From Flavihumibacter rivuli (GTDB lineage: Bacteria > Bacteroidota > Bacteroidia > Chitinophagales > Chitinophagaceae), in contig NZ_CP092334.1 in assembly GCF_018595685.2 (NCBI RefSeq), positions 2,446,001-2,510,000 on the forward strand: 64,000 nt of DNA, given 5' to 3'. The notes beneath the pieces are model-generated. The model saw only the letters and a list, made by a program, of their open reading frames with translations. It did not search any database and was not told where the DNA came from. Every line of letters starts with the position of its first letter. The stretch's first letter is position 1. The translations under genes were made by a program, and so were the position numbers. This document shows positions 18,358 to 26,852 of the stretch, one piece after another.

Positions 18358-18756
18358 ATGATCAAGATGCTCAAGAATGGCCTGCTCGCCATTGGCTGGA
18401 TGATTGGGTTGCATTTCCTTTTATTGTTCCCGGGTTCACAATTCAGGGAAGAACCGCTGGTGCTGATCCCCAACATGGATAAACTGGTCCATGCATTGCT
18501 CTATGCCGGTCTTGTAGCGTCAATCTGTTTTTATTTGGCCAATCGCTACCCATCCCAACCCAACAAATTAAAAAAGCTGGCCTTATTGGTTTTGGTACTC
18601 GCTATAGCAGACGGTATTGTGATCGAATTCCTGCAAGGCACCCCACTGATCCACCGCGATTTTGACTGGTATGATGCGCTGGCAGATGGGATCGGCGCTG
18701 TAGCCGGTTATATATTCTTCTGGCGTAGTAAAGAGAGGATCTTAGGCTTGACCTAA
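18358..18756 (+). CDS. VanZ-like family membrane protein
   Basis: A 132-residue integral membrane protein with about four helices (residues ~8-26, ~42-62, ~72-90 and ~108-126). It has the VanZ-like core: 'MDKLVHALLYAGL' (the conserved D-K-x-x-H pattern) and later 'DWYDALADGIGAVAGYIFF'. VanZ gave its name to low-level teicoplanin resistance, but most members have no known function and appear to be small lipid- or envelope-related proteins. The gene stands alone, 225 nt after gcvH, and is followed by a strong hairpin. Confidence 0.85.
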   Translation: MIKMLKNGLLAIGWMIGLHFLLLFPGSQFREEPLVLIPNMDKLVHALLYAGLVASICFYLANRYPSQPNKLKKLALLVLVLAIADGIVIEFLQGTPLIHRDFDWYDALADGIGAVAGYIFFWRSKERILGLT

Positions 18757-18768
18757 GTAAAAAAGAAT

Positions 18769-18790
18769 GGCCCCTGTAGAAACAGGGGCC
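18769..18790. terminator. Hairpin after the VanZ-like gene
   Basis: A perfect 9-bp stem (GGCCCCTGT / ACAGGGGCC) with a 4-nt loop. A T-tract follows only in the minus direction (plus strand AAAAAAG at 18759-18765). It may stop minus-strand transcription, or act as a processing or stabilising hairpin for the VanZ-like mRNA. Confidence 0.55.
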
Positions 18791-19192
18791 GTAACCAAAA
18801 CTAACTGCTTATGAGAAAATTGACTGCTTATGTATGAGAGTCAAAAAATTAAATCAGCGTAATTACTTATATAACGCAAAGTTCCGTCCAAAAGTGTATT
18901 CAAAAACGTTAAATAAGGATTAAAAGAACTTTAAAATTTACCCTTCAGTTTTTGTCTTCCTTTCACTGAAGATTGTACTGCAAAGTAACAACCTTTAATC
19001 CTGTAAAACATCATACCGGAGGGCTTTTTATAAATAATTAACAGCTAAATGCCGCTACTGTACAGTATTCTGCAAAAAATTAGGTATATTCTTAGCCGAT
19101 ACGGTTACATAGTGCAAAAATCCTCAACTGATTAAATCTGGTCCGGGCTCCGGTCATTGATAAATACAATTATTGATATAATATTTACCACC
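18791..19192. other. A/T-rich intergenic region
   Basis: About 400 nt between convergent genes. It contains a 10-nt direct repeat (ACTGCTTATG, starting near 18804 and 18823) and a loose dyad (CTTCAGT 18943-18949, ACTGAAG 18965-18971). No convincing gene or RNA structure was seen. Confidence 0.4.
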
Positions 19193-19771
19193 TTATCGAC
19201 CTCCCAGCAATCCACTCAGGGAATCCAAGATTCCGCCACCGCCGCCCTGGTTGCCGCCGCCGCTGAACATGGCCATCACATCCTGGAGATCCGTATCCCC
19301 ATCACCGTCACGGTCCAAACCGCCCTGGGCAAAACGGCTTACCAGGCCCTGTACATCAAAGCCACTGGTCCTTCCGCCACTTAATGAATTAAAGATTCCC
19401 TGGAGGTCGAAGCTGCTATCTGCCGGATCATTGGTGCGTTGAACGAGCGACTGGAGAATTCCCGGAACCAGGCTGGAAACAACTGAACCTGCCTGCTGCT
19501 GGTCGATGCCGAATTTCCCTACCAGGTTCTGCAATAATCCACCGGAGATCATCTGGCTGACGGGGTTACCATCGGCGGCAGCACCATTGCCGGAGAAAAG
19601 GCTCAACACATCCTTGATCTGTCCGCCCGAAAGGGCCTGCTGCAGTCCACCTGCAACTGCATAGGTCGTTTCTTCCACTACTGCCTCATTATACTCATTG
19701 GGAATGGCCGGGTTATTGATCACTGCATCACCGGCCTGTTGACGAACCAGGTTCATTAACTGATCTAACAT
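19193..19771 (-). CDS. DUF937/YidB-like protein with a calcium-binding-type loop
   Basis: A 192-residue cytoplasmic-looking protein. The N-terminal ~130 residues resemble the DUF937/YidB group: small helices rich in Gly, Gln and Ser such as 'VSQMISGGLLQNLVGKFGID' and 'VVSSLVPGILQSLVQRT'. Near the C-terminus 'DRDGDGDTDLQDVMAMF' is an EF-hand or dockerin-like loop with Asp at alternating positions. The protein ends in a poly-Gly linker and 'ILDSLSGLLGGR'. No signal peptide is visible. Function is unknown; the calcium-loop assignment is pattern-based. Confidence 0.75.
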   Translation of the reverse strand: MLDQLMNLVRQQAGDAVINNPAIPNEYNEAVVEETTYAVAGGLQQALSGGQIKDVLSLFSGNGAAADGNPVSQMISGGLLQNLVGKFGIDQQQAGSVVSSLVPGILQSLVQRTNDPADSSFDLQGIFNSLSGGRTSGFDVQGLVSRFAQGGLDRDGDGDTDLQDVMAMFSGGGNQGGGGGILDSLSGLLGGR

Positions 19772-19811
19772 TCTTACTTGGTTTAATGGTTAAGATTAGA
19801 AGGATAGCAAC

Positions 19812-19847
19812 AAAAAAATAAGGCTGTAGGTTTTGCTACAGCCTTAT
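19812..19847 (-). terminator. Rho-independent terminator of prfA
   Basis: A perfect 12-bp stem (ATAAGGCTGTAG / CTACAGCCTTAT) followed on the minus strand by a T7 tract. It begins 20 nt after the prfA stop codon. Confidence 0.85.
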
Positions 19848-19866
19848 TGAATATATGATTTTTTTA

Positions 19867-20931
19867 TTATTGGTTGTTCGTCATTTTTTCGGCATTCTCC
19901 GCGAATTGCAACTGGTCGATAAAATCCTGGATCTCACCGTTCAATACCGCATCCAGGTTGTAGGAAGTGTAATTGATCCGGTGGTCGGTAACCCTGCCCT
20001 GCGGGAAATTATAGGTCCTGATCTTGGCGCTGCGGTCACCACTGCTCACGAGGCTCTTACGGTGTCTGGCGATCTCTTCTTCCTGCTTCCTTACCTGTTC
20101 TTCATACAATTTCGTCCTTAGCATTTGCATGGCCTTCTCCCTGTTGCCCAGCTGGGTTCTTTCCGTCTGGCAGATCACCACCGTTCCTGTGGGGATATGG
20201 GTCAGCATTACCTTGGTCTCTACCTTGTTCACGTTCTGGCCACCGGCACCACCGCTTCGGGCCGTCTCCATCTTCACATCCGCATCCCTGATCTCCACAT
20301 CCACTTCCTCTGCCTCAGGCATCACCGCAACGGTTGCCGCACTGGTATGCACCCTTCCGCTGGCTTCGGTTGCGGGTACCCGTTGTACGCGGTGCACCCC
20401 ACTCTCGAACTTCAGGGTACCATATACATCATCACCGATCACTTCTACGTTCACTTCCTTGTAGCCACCCACTGTTCCTTCGTTCTCACTCAGGATGGCC
20501 GTTTTCCAGCCCTTGCTGTTGCAATAGCGCAGGTACATGTTCAGCAGGTCGCCCGCGAACAAGGAGGCTTCATCACCACCGGTACCGGCCCTGATTTCAA
20601 GTATCGCGTTCTTCTCATCCTGCGGGTCCTTGGGGATCAGCATCTGGCGGATGGAAGCTTCCAGCTTTTCCTTTCCTTCTTCCAATCCGGGCAATTCCTC
20701 CTTGGCCAGTTCCCGCAACTCCTCATCATCGCCACTCAAAGCTTCCCTGTAACCCTCGATATCACTCAACATGCCCCGGTACTCATCATAGGCCTTGACG
20801 ATCTTTTCCAGGTTACGGTACTCCTTGCTCATGGCGCTGAACTTCCGGTTATCGCTTACGATCTCCGGATTGGTCAGGGCCACTCCCAGGTCATTGAACC
20901 TGGCCTTTATCGCTTCCAGTTTGTCTAACAT
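19867..20931 (-). CDS. prfA: Peptide chain release factor 1
   Basis: A class I release factor (354 residues from this start) that recognises UAA and UAG and triggers peptide release. The universal GGQ motif is present in '[17 protein letters not shown]', and the following region '[20 protein letters not shown]' is typical of RF1. A PxT-type anticodon-loop region lies in the '[20 protein letters not shown]' segment, which carries the RF1-specific PAT. The ATG at 20931 ([16 protein letters not shown]) is the true start. The upstream open frame to 21555 lies antisense to the amidohydrolase gene and has no homology-like features. The gene has its own terminator. Confidence 0.95.
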   Translation of the reverse strand: MLDKLEAIKARFNDLGVALTNPEIVSDNRKFSAMSKEYRNLEKIVKAYDEYRGMLSDIEGYREALSGDDEELRELAKEELPGLEEGKEKLEASIRQMLIPKDPQDEKNAILEIRAGTGGDEASLFAGDLLNMYLRYCNSKGWKTAILSENEGTVGGYKEVNVEVIGDDVYGTLKFESGVHRVQRVPATEASGRVHTSAATVAVMPEAEEVDVEIRDADVKMETARSGGAGGQNVNKVETKVMLTHIPTGTVVICQTERTQLGNREKAMQMLRTKLYEEQVRKQEEEIARHRKSLVSSGDRSAKIRTYNFPQGRVTDHRINYTSYNLDAVLNGEIQDFIDQLQFAENAEKMTNNQ

Positions 20932-21033
20932 AGTTCCTTTAATTTTACGGTTTGGGCCGGGCCCGCACCATTTGTTCCCACGGCCGGACCGGCAGGAACT
21001 GTTTTGGGAGGGCAAAATTAACTCAAATAAAGC

Positions 21034-22224
21034 ATGGGCTTTAGAAAATTCAAGGCAGACAGGATTTTTACCGGGGAAGCATTTGCGCCGGAAGGCATGG
21101 TATTGATCGCAACAGAAAAGGGAGTCATTGAGGCCCTGGTCCCGGAAACCGATGCCGGCGGGGATATCCAATATGTGCCGGGGATCCTCAGCCCGGGACT
21201 GGTGAATGCCCATTGCCACCTGGAGTTGAGCCATATTAAAGGGGTGATCCCGGAAAAGACCGGCATGGTTCCCTTTTTGCTGGGGGTCATGCAGAAGCGC
21301 ACCTTCGACCAGGACCAGGTCCAGCAGGCCATTGCCGATGCCGAAGACCAGATGTTCCGGTCGGGCATTGTGGCGGTCGGGGATATCTGCAATACTGCCC
21401 ACACCCTGCACCAAAAGCAGAAAGGCCGGATGCACTACCGGAACTTCATTGAAGTGAGTGGGTTTGTACCGGCAGGGGCAGGCGCCCGCTTCGAAGCCGG
21501 CCGGCAATTGCAGGAGCAAATGAAAGCAACCGGTCCTACCACCATTGTTCCCCATGCCCCTTATTCCGTTTCAGGCGAACTGTTCCAGCTGATCAATGAA
21601 CAATCGAAAGGTGCGATCATCACCATGCATAACCAGGAGAGCGAAGCTGAGGATGAGTTCTTCCGTTCCGGCAAGGGGGATTTCCTGGAACTCTACAGGA
21701 CCATCGGTGTGGATATAAACTTTTTCAAAGCACCTGGAAAAAGCAGCCTGGCGGCCTGCCTACCGGCATTGAACCAATTCAGCCAGCTGATCCTGGTGCA
21801 TAATGTGCTGACCAATCAGCAGGATATAGACCTTATCAACACCAGGTCAAACAACCCTGTCGCCGGACATCCGCAACAGATCTGGTTCTGCCTTTGTCCC
21901 AATGCCAACGAATATATCAACCACGCACAACCGCCGGTTGAGCTGCTCCTCCAAAACAATTGCCCGGTCATCCTGGGAACCGATAGCCTGGCCAGCAACC
22001 ACCAGTTGAGCATTGCTGCGGAAATGAACCGTTTATTACAAACCAATCCGAGGTTGGGTTTGGGAATATTGCTTCAATGGGCAACATCCAATGGAGCCAG
22101 GGCATTAGGGTTTGAGGCCGAATTGGGGGACCTGGCACCTGGGAAAAAACCCGGCATCATTACCATTGAAACAAATGAGCATCATGGACAGGAGCAGATC
22201 ACACAGGTATCGCGCATTATATAA
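21034..22224 (+). CDS. Amidohydrolase-family deaminase (aminodeoxyfutalosine deaminase-like)
   Basis: A 396-residue TIM-barrel metal-dependent amidohydrolase. Metal ligands are visible: 'NAHCHLELS' (His60, His62), '[12 protein letters not shown]' (His199, with the Glu of the substrate site), 'LVHNVLT' (His256) and '[11 protein letters not shown]' (Asp317). The composite beta-sandwich caps occur at both ends ('[11 protein letters not shown]' entry, '[13 protein letters not shown]' exit). The 'CPNANEYI' and 'GTDSLASN' motifs resemble deaminases of adenosyl or aminodeoxyfutalosine compounds, suggesting a role in futalosine-type menaquinone synthesis. No other mqn genes are in the window, so this is only a suggestion. 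It is divergent from prfA. Confidence 0.82.
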   Translation: MGFRKFKADRIFTGEAFAPEGMVLIATEKGVIEALVPETDAGGDIQYVPGILSPGLVNAHCHLELSHIKGVIPEKTGMVPFLLGVMQKRTFDQDQVQQAIADAEDQMFRSGIVAVGDICNTAHTLHQKQKGRMHYRNFIEVSGFVPAGAGARFEAGRQLQEQMKATGPTTIVPHAPYSVSGELFQLINEQSKGAIITMHNQESEAEDEFFRSGKGDFLELYRTIGVDINFFKAPGKSSLAACLPALNQFSQLILVHNVLTNQQDIDLINTRSNNPVAGHPQQIWFCLCPNANEYINHAQPPVELLLQNNCPVILGTDSLASNHQLSIAAEMNRLLQTNPRLGLGILLQWATSNGARALGFEAELGDLAPGKKPGIITIETNEHHGQEQITQVSRII

Positions 22225-22257
22225 AAAGGTCAACCCCGATAAGCGGCACCCGGCGGA

Positions 22258-23964
22258 TCAGGCTGCTGGTTGAATGGGAAGGATAAGGGAAAATTTACTT
22301 CCTTTCCCCACCTCGCTTTCAACACTTATCTCACATCCCTGGGCTTCCATGAACTCTTTGCTGATGGCCAATCCAAGCCCGGTTCCAGTGGATGGACCAT
22401 GTCCAGGCACCCTGAAATACCGGTCAAAGATCTTTTGCCGGTACTCAATCTCAATACCTATGCCTTCATCTGTAACTGAAATGATCATACGATCCCCTGA
22501 TACATTCTCCTCAACATTTACAGTACTTCCTGGCGGGGAATAGCGGATGGCATTGGTCAGGAGGTTCACCAACACCCAGACGGTCTTTTCTTCATCAAGC
22601 CTTGCCACCGCTTTAATGCCTGAATTATTGTAATGAATGGCGATCTGTTTTTCGCGGGCAGCATTTTGCACTGTACCGATCGCCTTTTCGCAAATCGTAT
22701 TCACCAACACGGGCTCCAGGTTGATCCTGATGTTGCCGGTCTCTACCTGGGAAAGGTCCAATAGTTCACTAACGATCCGCACCAACCGGTTCTTATCTTC
22801 CTTGATGCTATCCACCAGGTCAATTTGCTCCTCATTCAAACTCCCTGTCCTGTTATCAGCCAGTAACTTGAGGGAAAGATCAATGGAAGCGAGCGGGGTT
22901 TTCAGTTCATGGGAAATGGTGGCGATAAAATTGGTCTTGGCCACATCAAGCTCCCTGAATGGGGTGATGTTCTTCAGCACGATCATTTTTGCGATCTTCC
23001 CTGAGTCATCACCAATTTCAATTTCTTCTATGGAGAAAAACTGCTCCTGTGATCCGACCACTATTTTTACAGGCGACCGGTCCTGACCGTTTACCAGGTA
23101 CCGCAGTAAATCATTATTGGCCATCACCTCAGCAACAGGCTTGCCCGTTGCATCATGCCCTTCCAGGTGGAGTAAATGCCTTGCCTCTTTATTTACAAAA
23201 AGGATCTTGCCATCAGCACCGATTCCAATACTGGCATCCTTAAAACTATTGATCACAGCCTCTGCCCTTTCTTTTTCAAAGATCAGTTTAGCCAGGTTGC
23301 TGTGCTCATACTCATCCAGTTTTTCTGCCATTCTATTGAAGGCGGTTGCCAATTGCCCCAGTTCATCCTTTCTATCCAGATGGATCCTGTAGCCATATTG
23401 CTTACCTGATATCGCCTGTACTGCTTCCGTAAATTTCTCCAGCGGATCGGTGATCAATGAAGGGAAACTGTATGCAAAGGATAAGCCGACAACAAACATA
23501 ACAGCACTGGCAACGGCAATGATACTGATGGCCTCCTCCGATGTTCTCCTGGCCATTTCGTTTTTCTTCTCAATGGCCAGCATATTGAGCCGGATCACAT
23601 CCTGGATCAGGGAGTCCAATTCCCGGGAATCCTTCGCCGGAATACTATCCTCCTTCCTTAAAGCTTCCACCATGTTCCTGATGGAACGTGTTGATGCCCA
23701 CTCGCCGGGTTCTGTAATGTTGGCTTCCTGTAACCTTAATGTCTGGTCGAACTCCTGCCAGCCCTGAACAGCGCCGCTTTCGATCCTGTTCTTGCCGGCC
23801 TGTAAAGCGTGCATAAACTGAAGGCTTTCATAGTTATCCTTGAGGATATTGGCAGAGGCATGGCTTATCCTGTTCAGGTAAAAAGAAGCAATGATACCTG
23901 TTAACAGGATCAGGCAGAACAAAAAACCTATACCCAATATCAGCTTACCCTTCAGTTTTATCAT
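22258..23964 (-). CDS. Membrane sensor histidine kinase of the Kdp locus
   Basis: A 568-residue histidine kinase. Helices at about 8-30 and 146-168 enclose a periplasmic four-helix-like sensor. HAMP (about 168-220), PAS (about 228-330), HisKA with 'ISHELKTPL' (His352) and an HATPase with 'NLLTNAIRYSPPG', 'DEGIGI' and 'GTGLGLAIS' follow. It overlaps the preceding KdpD-sensor gene by 4 nt (ATGA), so translation is probably coupled. In classical KdpD the cytoplasmic sensor and kinase are one protein; here they are split, and the kinase has a periplasmic domain unlike KdpD. Its likely partner is the NtrC-type regulator at 31283-32614. That pairing is inference. Confidence 0.9.
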   Translation of the reverse strand: MIKLKGKLILGIGFLFCLILLTGIIASFYLNRISHASANILKDNYESLQFMHALQAGKNRIESGAVQGWQEFDQTLRLQEANITEPGEWASTRSIRNMVEALRKEDSIPAKDSRELDSLIQDVIRLNMLAIEKKNEMARRTSEEAISIIAVASAVMFVVGLSFAYSFPSLITDPLEKFTEAVQAISGKQYGYRIHLDRKDELGQLATAFNRMAEKLDEYEHSNLAKLIFEKERAEAVINSFKDASIGIGADGKILFVNKEARHLLHLEGHDATGKPVAEVMANNDLLRYLVNGQDRSPVKIVVGSQEQFFSIEEIEIGDDSGKIAKMIVLKNITPFRELDVAKTNFIATISHELKTPLASIDLSLKLLADNRTGSLNEEQIDLVDSIKEDKNRLVRIVSELLDLSQVETGNIRINLEPVLVNTICEKAIGTVQNAAREKQIAIHYNNSGIKAVARLDEEKTVWVLVNLLTNAIRYSPPGSTVNVEENVSGDRMIISVTDEGIGIEIEYRQKIFDRYFRVPGHGPSTGTGLGLAISKEFMEAQGCEISVESEVGKGSKFSLILPIQPAA

Positions 23965-25079
23965 GATAGTATTATCAGGTCTATATCGTTGGTGGTCAAG
24001 GTACGCAATAGCTGGTTAAATACATTGGTGCGGATGATCACCTGGAGTATATTCAAATGGGGTTTGCCAATGCAAACGGTAGTGACCTCCCTGGCAATGC
24101 TTTCCCGGATGATGGCATCTGCAATATTATCAGCCTTCACCTGCAATACTTCCGCGCCCAGTTCCGTAGCGTTCTTAAAGTTGTTGATCAAATGCCTTTG
24201 TCTGTCGAGCGCGATCTTCTCCATACTTTCCTTTGGTGTCTGTACATACAATACATACCACCTGGATTGGTAATAGGACGCGAGGCGAGCAGTTTTCCGG
24301 ATGATCCGCTGTGCAGTAACATGGTTAGAAGAAATGCAAGCCAGGAAGCGCTCAGGACGCAATGACCTGTCGCGGGTAACTTCTGACTCAACCTTTCGTT
24401 CAACCTGCCCGGCCACTTCCTTTAAGGCCAACTCCCTCAACTGCAGGATTTTCTCAGCCTGGAAGAAATGCTTCAGGGCCTGTTGTACCTTCTCTTTATC
24501 ATAGATCTTTCCTTCCTTTAACCTGGTGATCAATTCATCGGCGGTCAGGTCAATATTGACTACTTCATTTGCCCTTTGCAGAATGGAGTCCGGAACCCTT
24601 TCCTGCACTTCCACCCCTGTTATTTGCCTTACTTCCTCATTGATGCTTTCAATATGCTGTATGTTCACTGCGCTGATCACATCAATACCTGCATCAAGGA
24701 TATCCAACACATCCTGCCAGCGTTTATCATTCTTGCTTCCCGGAATATTGGTATGGGCCAATTCATCCACGATAACTACCTCCGGATGCAGGAGTAGAAC
24801 CGCCTGCAGGTCGAGTTCTTCCAGTTTCTTCCCCTTGTAATAAACCTCCCTTCTCGGGATCACCGGCAGTCCAGTCAGGAGGGCAGCAGTTTCCTGCCGG
24901 TTATGTGTTTCAACATATCCCACCTTAATATTGACTCCATTCCGCAGTAAGGTATGGGCTTCCTGAAGTATCCTGTAGGTTTTGCCCACACCGGCACTCA
25001 TGCCTATATAAATCTTCAGTTTACCTTTCTCCTCTTGCAGGATATCCTGTAACCAGTCTTCGGGCTTCTTGTTTCCCAT
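23961..25079 (-). CDS. kdpD: KdpD N-terminal sensor domain, stand-alone
   Basis: A 372-residue protein equal to the cytoplasmic N-terminal part of KdpD. The KdpD ATP-binding domain has a Walker A motif ('GMSAGVGKT') and a Walker B-like 'VIVDELAHTN'. A universal-stress-protein domain (about 245-372, 'RFLACISSNHVTAQRIIRKT') follows. It lacks the four membrane helices and the kinase core of full KdpD. The adjacent histidine kinase gene overlaps it by 4 nt, so the two probably form one signalling complex. In E. coli this part responds to K+ and to c-di-AMP-like ligands in some species; the ligand here is unknown. The stop of the porin gene is 2 nt before its start. Confidence 0.9.
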   Translation of the reverse strand: MGNKKPEDWLQDILQEEKGKLKIYIGMSAGVGKTYRILQEAHTLLRNGVNIKVGYVETHNRQETAALLTGLPVIPRREVYYKGKKLEELDLQAVLLLHPEVVIVDELAHTNIPGSKNDKRWQDVLDILDAGIDVISAVNIQHIESINEEVRQITGVEVQERVPDSILQRANEVVNIDLTADELITRLKEGKIYDKEKVQQALKHFFQAEKILQLRELALKEVAGQVERKVESEVTRDRSLRPERFLACISSNHVTAQRIIRKTARLASYYQSRWYVLYVQTPKESMEKIALDRQRHLINNFKNATELGAEVLQVKADNIADAIIRESIAREVTTVCIGKPHLNILQVIIRTNVFNQLLRTLTTNDIDLIILS

Positions 25080-25080
25080 A

Positions 25081-26184
25081 TCAAAACGTTGCCGCTATTG
25101 AAAAGGTTAGTAATGGGCTGGTGGAGGTGGTACTGCCATCACCCCTCTGGAATATATCCCCCTTGCTCTTGTAAACTTTTCCTTCGGCCCGCAATACCAC
25201 TTGCTGAACAGGCTGGTAACCGACACTCAATGAATAACCCTGTGTCTTGAAGCCTTCCGCGTTATTGGTGGCTATGATCACCCCATTTTCGTCATCATAG
25301 TACTCGGCCCTTGCTGCAACAGCCCACTTGTCATTGGGTGTAAACCGGGCGATCAGCACGGGTGTGTACCAGTTATTCATTTCGGATGAACCCTTAGCTT
25401 CCTGCTCAAAACCAAAGTCAAAACCAGCGGTCAACCCGAACTTTTCTGTAGCCTGGTAAATGGCGTAGAGGTTGTTGAAATACCTCATCCTTCTCAAGGA
25501 ATCAGGTTTATCATTGCCAATAAAGGTACTCCAGTTGAAGGTTACCCTGCTATTGGGCTTCAGGGTTAATTGTGTACCAAAAGCAGGTGTGGAATTACCT
25601 TCAACCCTTTTGACCCGCTGCCAGCCATTCAATAAAAGGGCACTCACTACCACCTTTTCATTTGGGTTCGTAAAAGTCAGTTTTGCCCCGGCTTCATAAT
25701 AAGGGGAATTATCTGCCATGATACTTCTCGTATGGGCCCAGCAGTCCTTACTGACGGCACTTTCAAATCCTATATGTGAAGCAAAGATCCCGGCATCCAG
25801 CCACAGATTGGCTTTCCTGCCCAACTTCACCCCTACATTAGCCTCGTACAGGTTTTTCAGCACGCCAGGCTCAGCTGCATAATTGGCATTCATATAGGTT
25901 CCCGCAGCCAATGCCAGGTTGGCCCTGAATTTTTCTGCGGTATAACTTCCCTTTAAGAAAGCGAGGTTCACATTCACCTCATTATGCCGGTTATGGCTGT
26001 ACACAAATCCCGGCCTGTTCCCATCCAGGGGCTTGTTGAAATCAAAACCATAATAGACTTCCACATAACCACTCACTGAAAACGCAGGTTTAACTTCCTC
26101 CTGTGCTTGCAACCGATCGGTCAACAATGCCAGTGCAATGAACAATAAGGAACTAAGTATATAAATATGATTATGCTTCTCCAT
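25081..26184 (-). CDS. Outer-membrane beta-barrel porin of the Kdp operon
   Basis: A 367-residue outer-membrane protein. The signal peptide ends near 'DRLQAQ' (about residue 28). Alternating amphipathic strands run to a C-terminal aromatic residue ('LLTFSIAATF'), as expected for a porin. It resembles the bacteroidal porin BBP2 type ('VSGYVEVYYGFDF', 'AGIFASHIGFESA', 'WYTPVLIARFTPNDKWAVA'). It sits between kdpC (66 nt upstream) and kdpD (2-nt gap), so it is co-transcribed with the potassium pump. A plausible role is passage of K+ or other small solutes across the outer membrane when potassium is scarce. That role is inference. Confidence 0.88.
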   Translation of the reverse strand: MEKHNHIYILSSLLFIALALLTDRLQAQEEVKPAFSVSGYVEVYYGFDFNKPLDGNRPGFVYSHNRHNEVNVNLAFLKGSYTAEKFRANLALAAGTYMNANYAAEPGVLKNLYEANVGVKLGRKANLWLDAGIFASHIGFESAVSKDCWAHTRSIMADNSPYYEAGAKLTFTNPNEKVVVSALLLNGWQRVKRVEGNSTPAFGTQLTLKPNSRVTFNWSTFIGNDKPDSLRRMRYFNNLYAIYQATEKFGLTAGFDFGFEQEAKGSSEMNNWYTPVLIARFTPNDKWAVAARAEYYDDENGVIIATNNAEGFKTQGYSLSVGYQPVQQVVLRAEGKVYKSKGDIFQRGDGSTTSTSPLLTFSIAATF

Positions 26185-26250
26185 AAAAAAAATTCGACTA
26201 TTGGTCGGCGTTATAATAAACTGTTTTTGGGTTCGCTCTGCCGGCTATGA

Positions 26251-26832
26251 TTATTTTGTGCTATCCACCGGGTTCAGTTGGTCAAGGGCAAGATTCAGCG
26301 CCAAAACATTAATGGTAGCAGGCCCGAAAATCCCCAACAATGGACCTCTTGTTTGTTCACTGACCAAGGCTTCCAGTTTCCCGATTGGCATATTCCTTTG
26401 CCTGGCAACCCTTGCCACCTGCACCATGGCTGCTGCAGGACTAATATCCGGATCCAGTCCGCTACCGGAAGCAGTGACCAGCTCAACCGGAACAGAAGAG
26501 CGTTCTACACCAGGGTTATGGACAAGGAAGGTATCGATCCTGCTTTCTACCAGCCTCAGGTAATCCGGGTTGGAGGGTCCACTGTTGCTACCGGCACTTC
26601 CTGCTGCATTATAGTCCACTGCTGAAGGCCTGCCCTGGAAATAATGATCAGCGGTGAAAGTTTGTCCCACCCCGGCATATCCTGCCAGCTTTCCATTTAT
26701 CAACACCTTCCGGCCTTCTCCCCTGCCTGGTGCTGCCTGTGCGATGGCCCAGATGACCATTGTGTAAACTCCTGAGAAAATTACGACAAGTATGAATGTC
26801 AATTTTATTGCTTTTATGATATTCTCTTTCAT
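26251..26832 (-). CDS. kdpC: Potassium-transporting ATPase subunit C
   Basis: The 193-residue accessory subunit of the KdpFABC K+ pump in the inner membrane. One N-terminal helix (residues ~10-30, 'LTFILVVIFSGVYTMVIWAI') anchors a periplasmic domain. Family motifs include 'GQTFTADHYFQGRPSAVDYN', 'SNPDYLRLV', 'VPVELVTASGSGLDPDISPA' and a C-terminal 'VNVLALNLALDQL'. Length matches the family. It follows kdpB by 20 nt and is followed by the porin. KdpC stabilises the complex and promotes ATP binding by KdpB; that is family knowledge. Confidence 0.96.
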   Translation of the reverse strand: MKENIIKAIKLTFILVVIFSGVYTMVIWAIAQAAPGRGEGRKVLINGKLAGYAGVGQTFTADHYFQGRPSAVDYNAAGSAGSNSGPSNPDYLRLVESRIDTFLVHNPGVERSSVPVELVTASGSGLDPDISPAAAMVQVARVARQRNMPIGKLEALVSEQTRGPLLGIFGPATINVLALNLALDQLNPVDSTK

Positions 26833-26852
26833 GATGTACTTCGATTTAACTG

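Noticed and set aside
18811..18837. An eight-codon frame (MRKLTAYV) after the VanZ-like gene
   Set aside because: Too short to support. It arises from a 10-nt direct repeat, with no regulated gene following on the same strand.
20932..21555. N-terminal extension of prfA
   Set aside because: The extension runs antisense through the amidohydrolase gene, and the canonical RF1 N-terminus begins at 20931.
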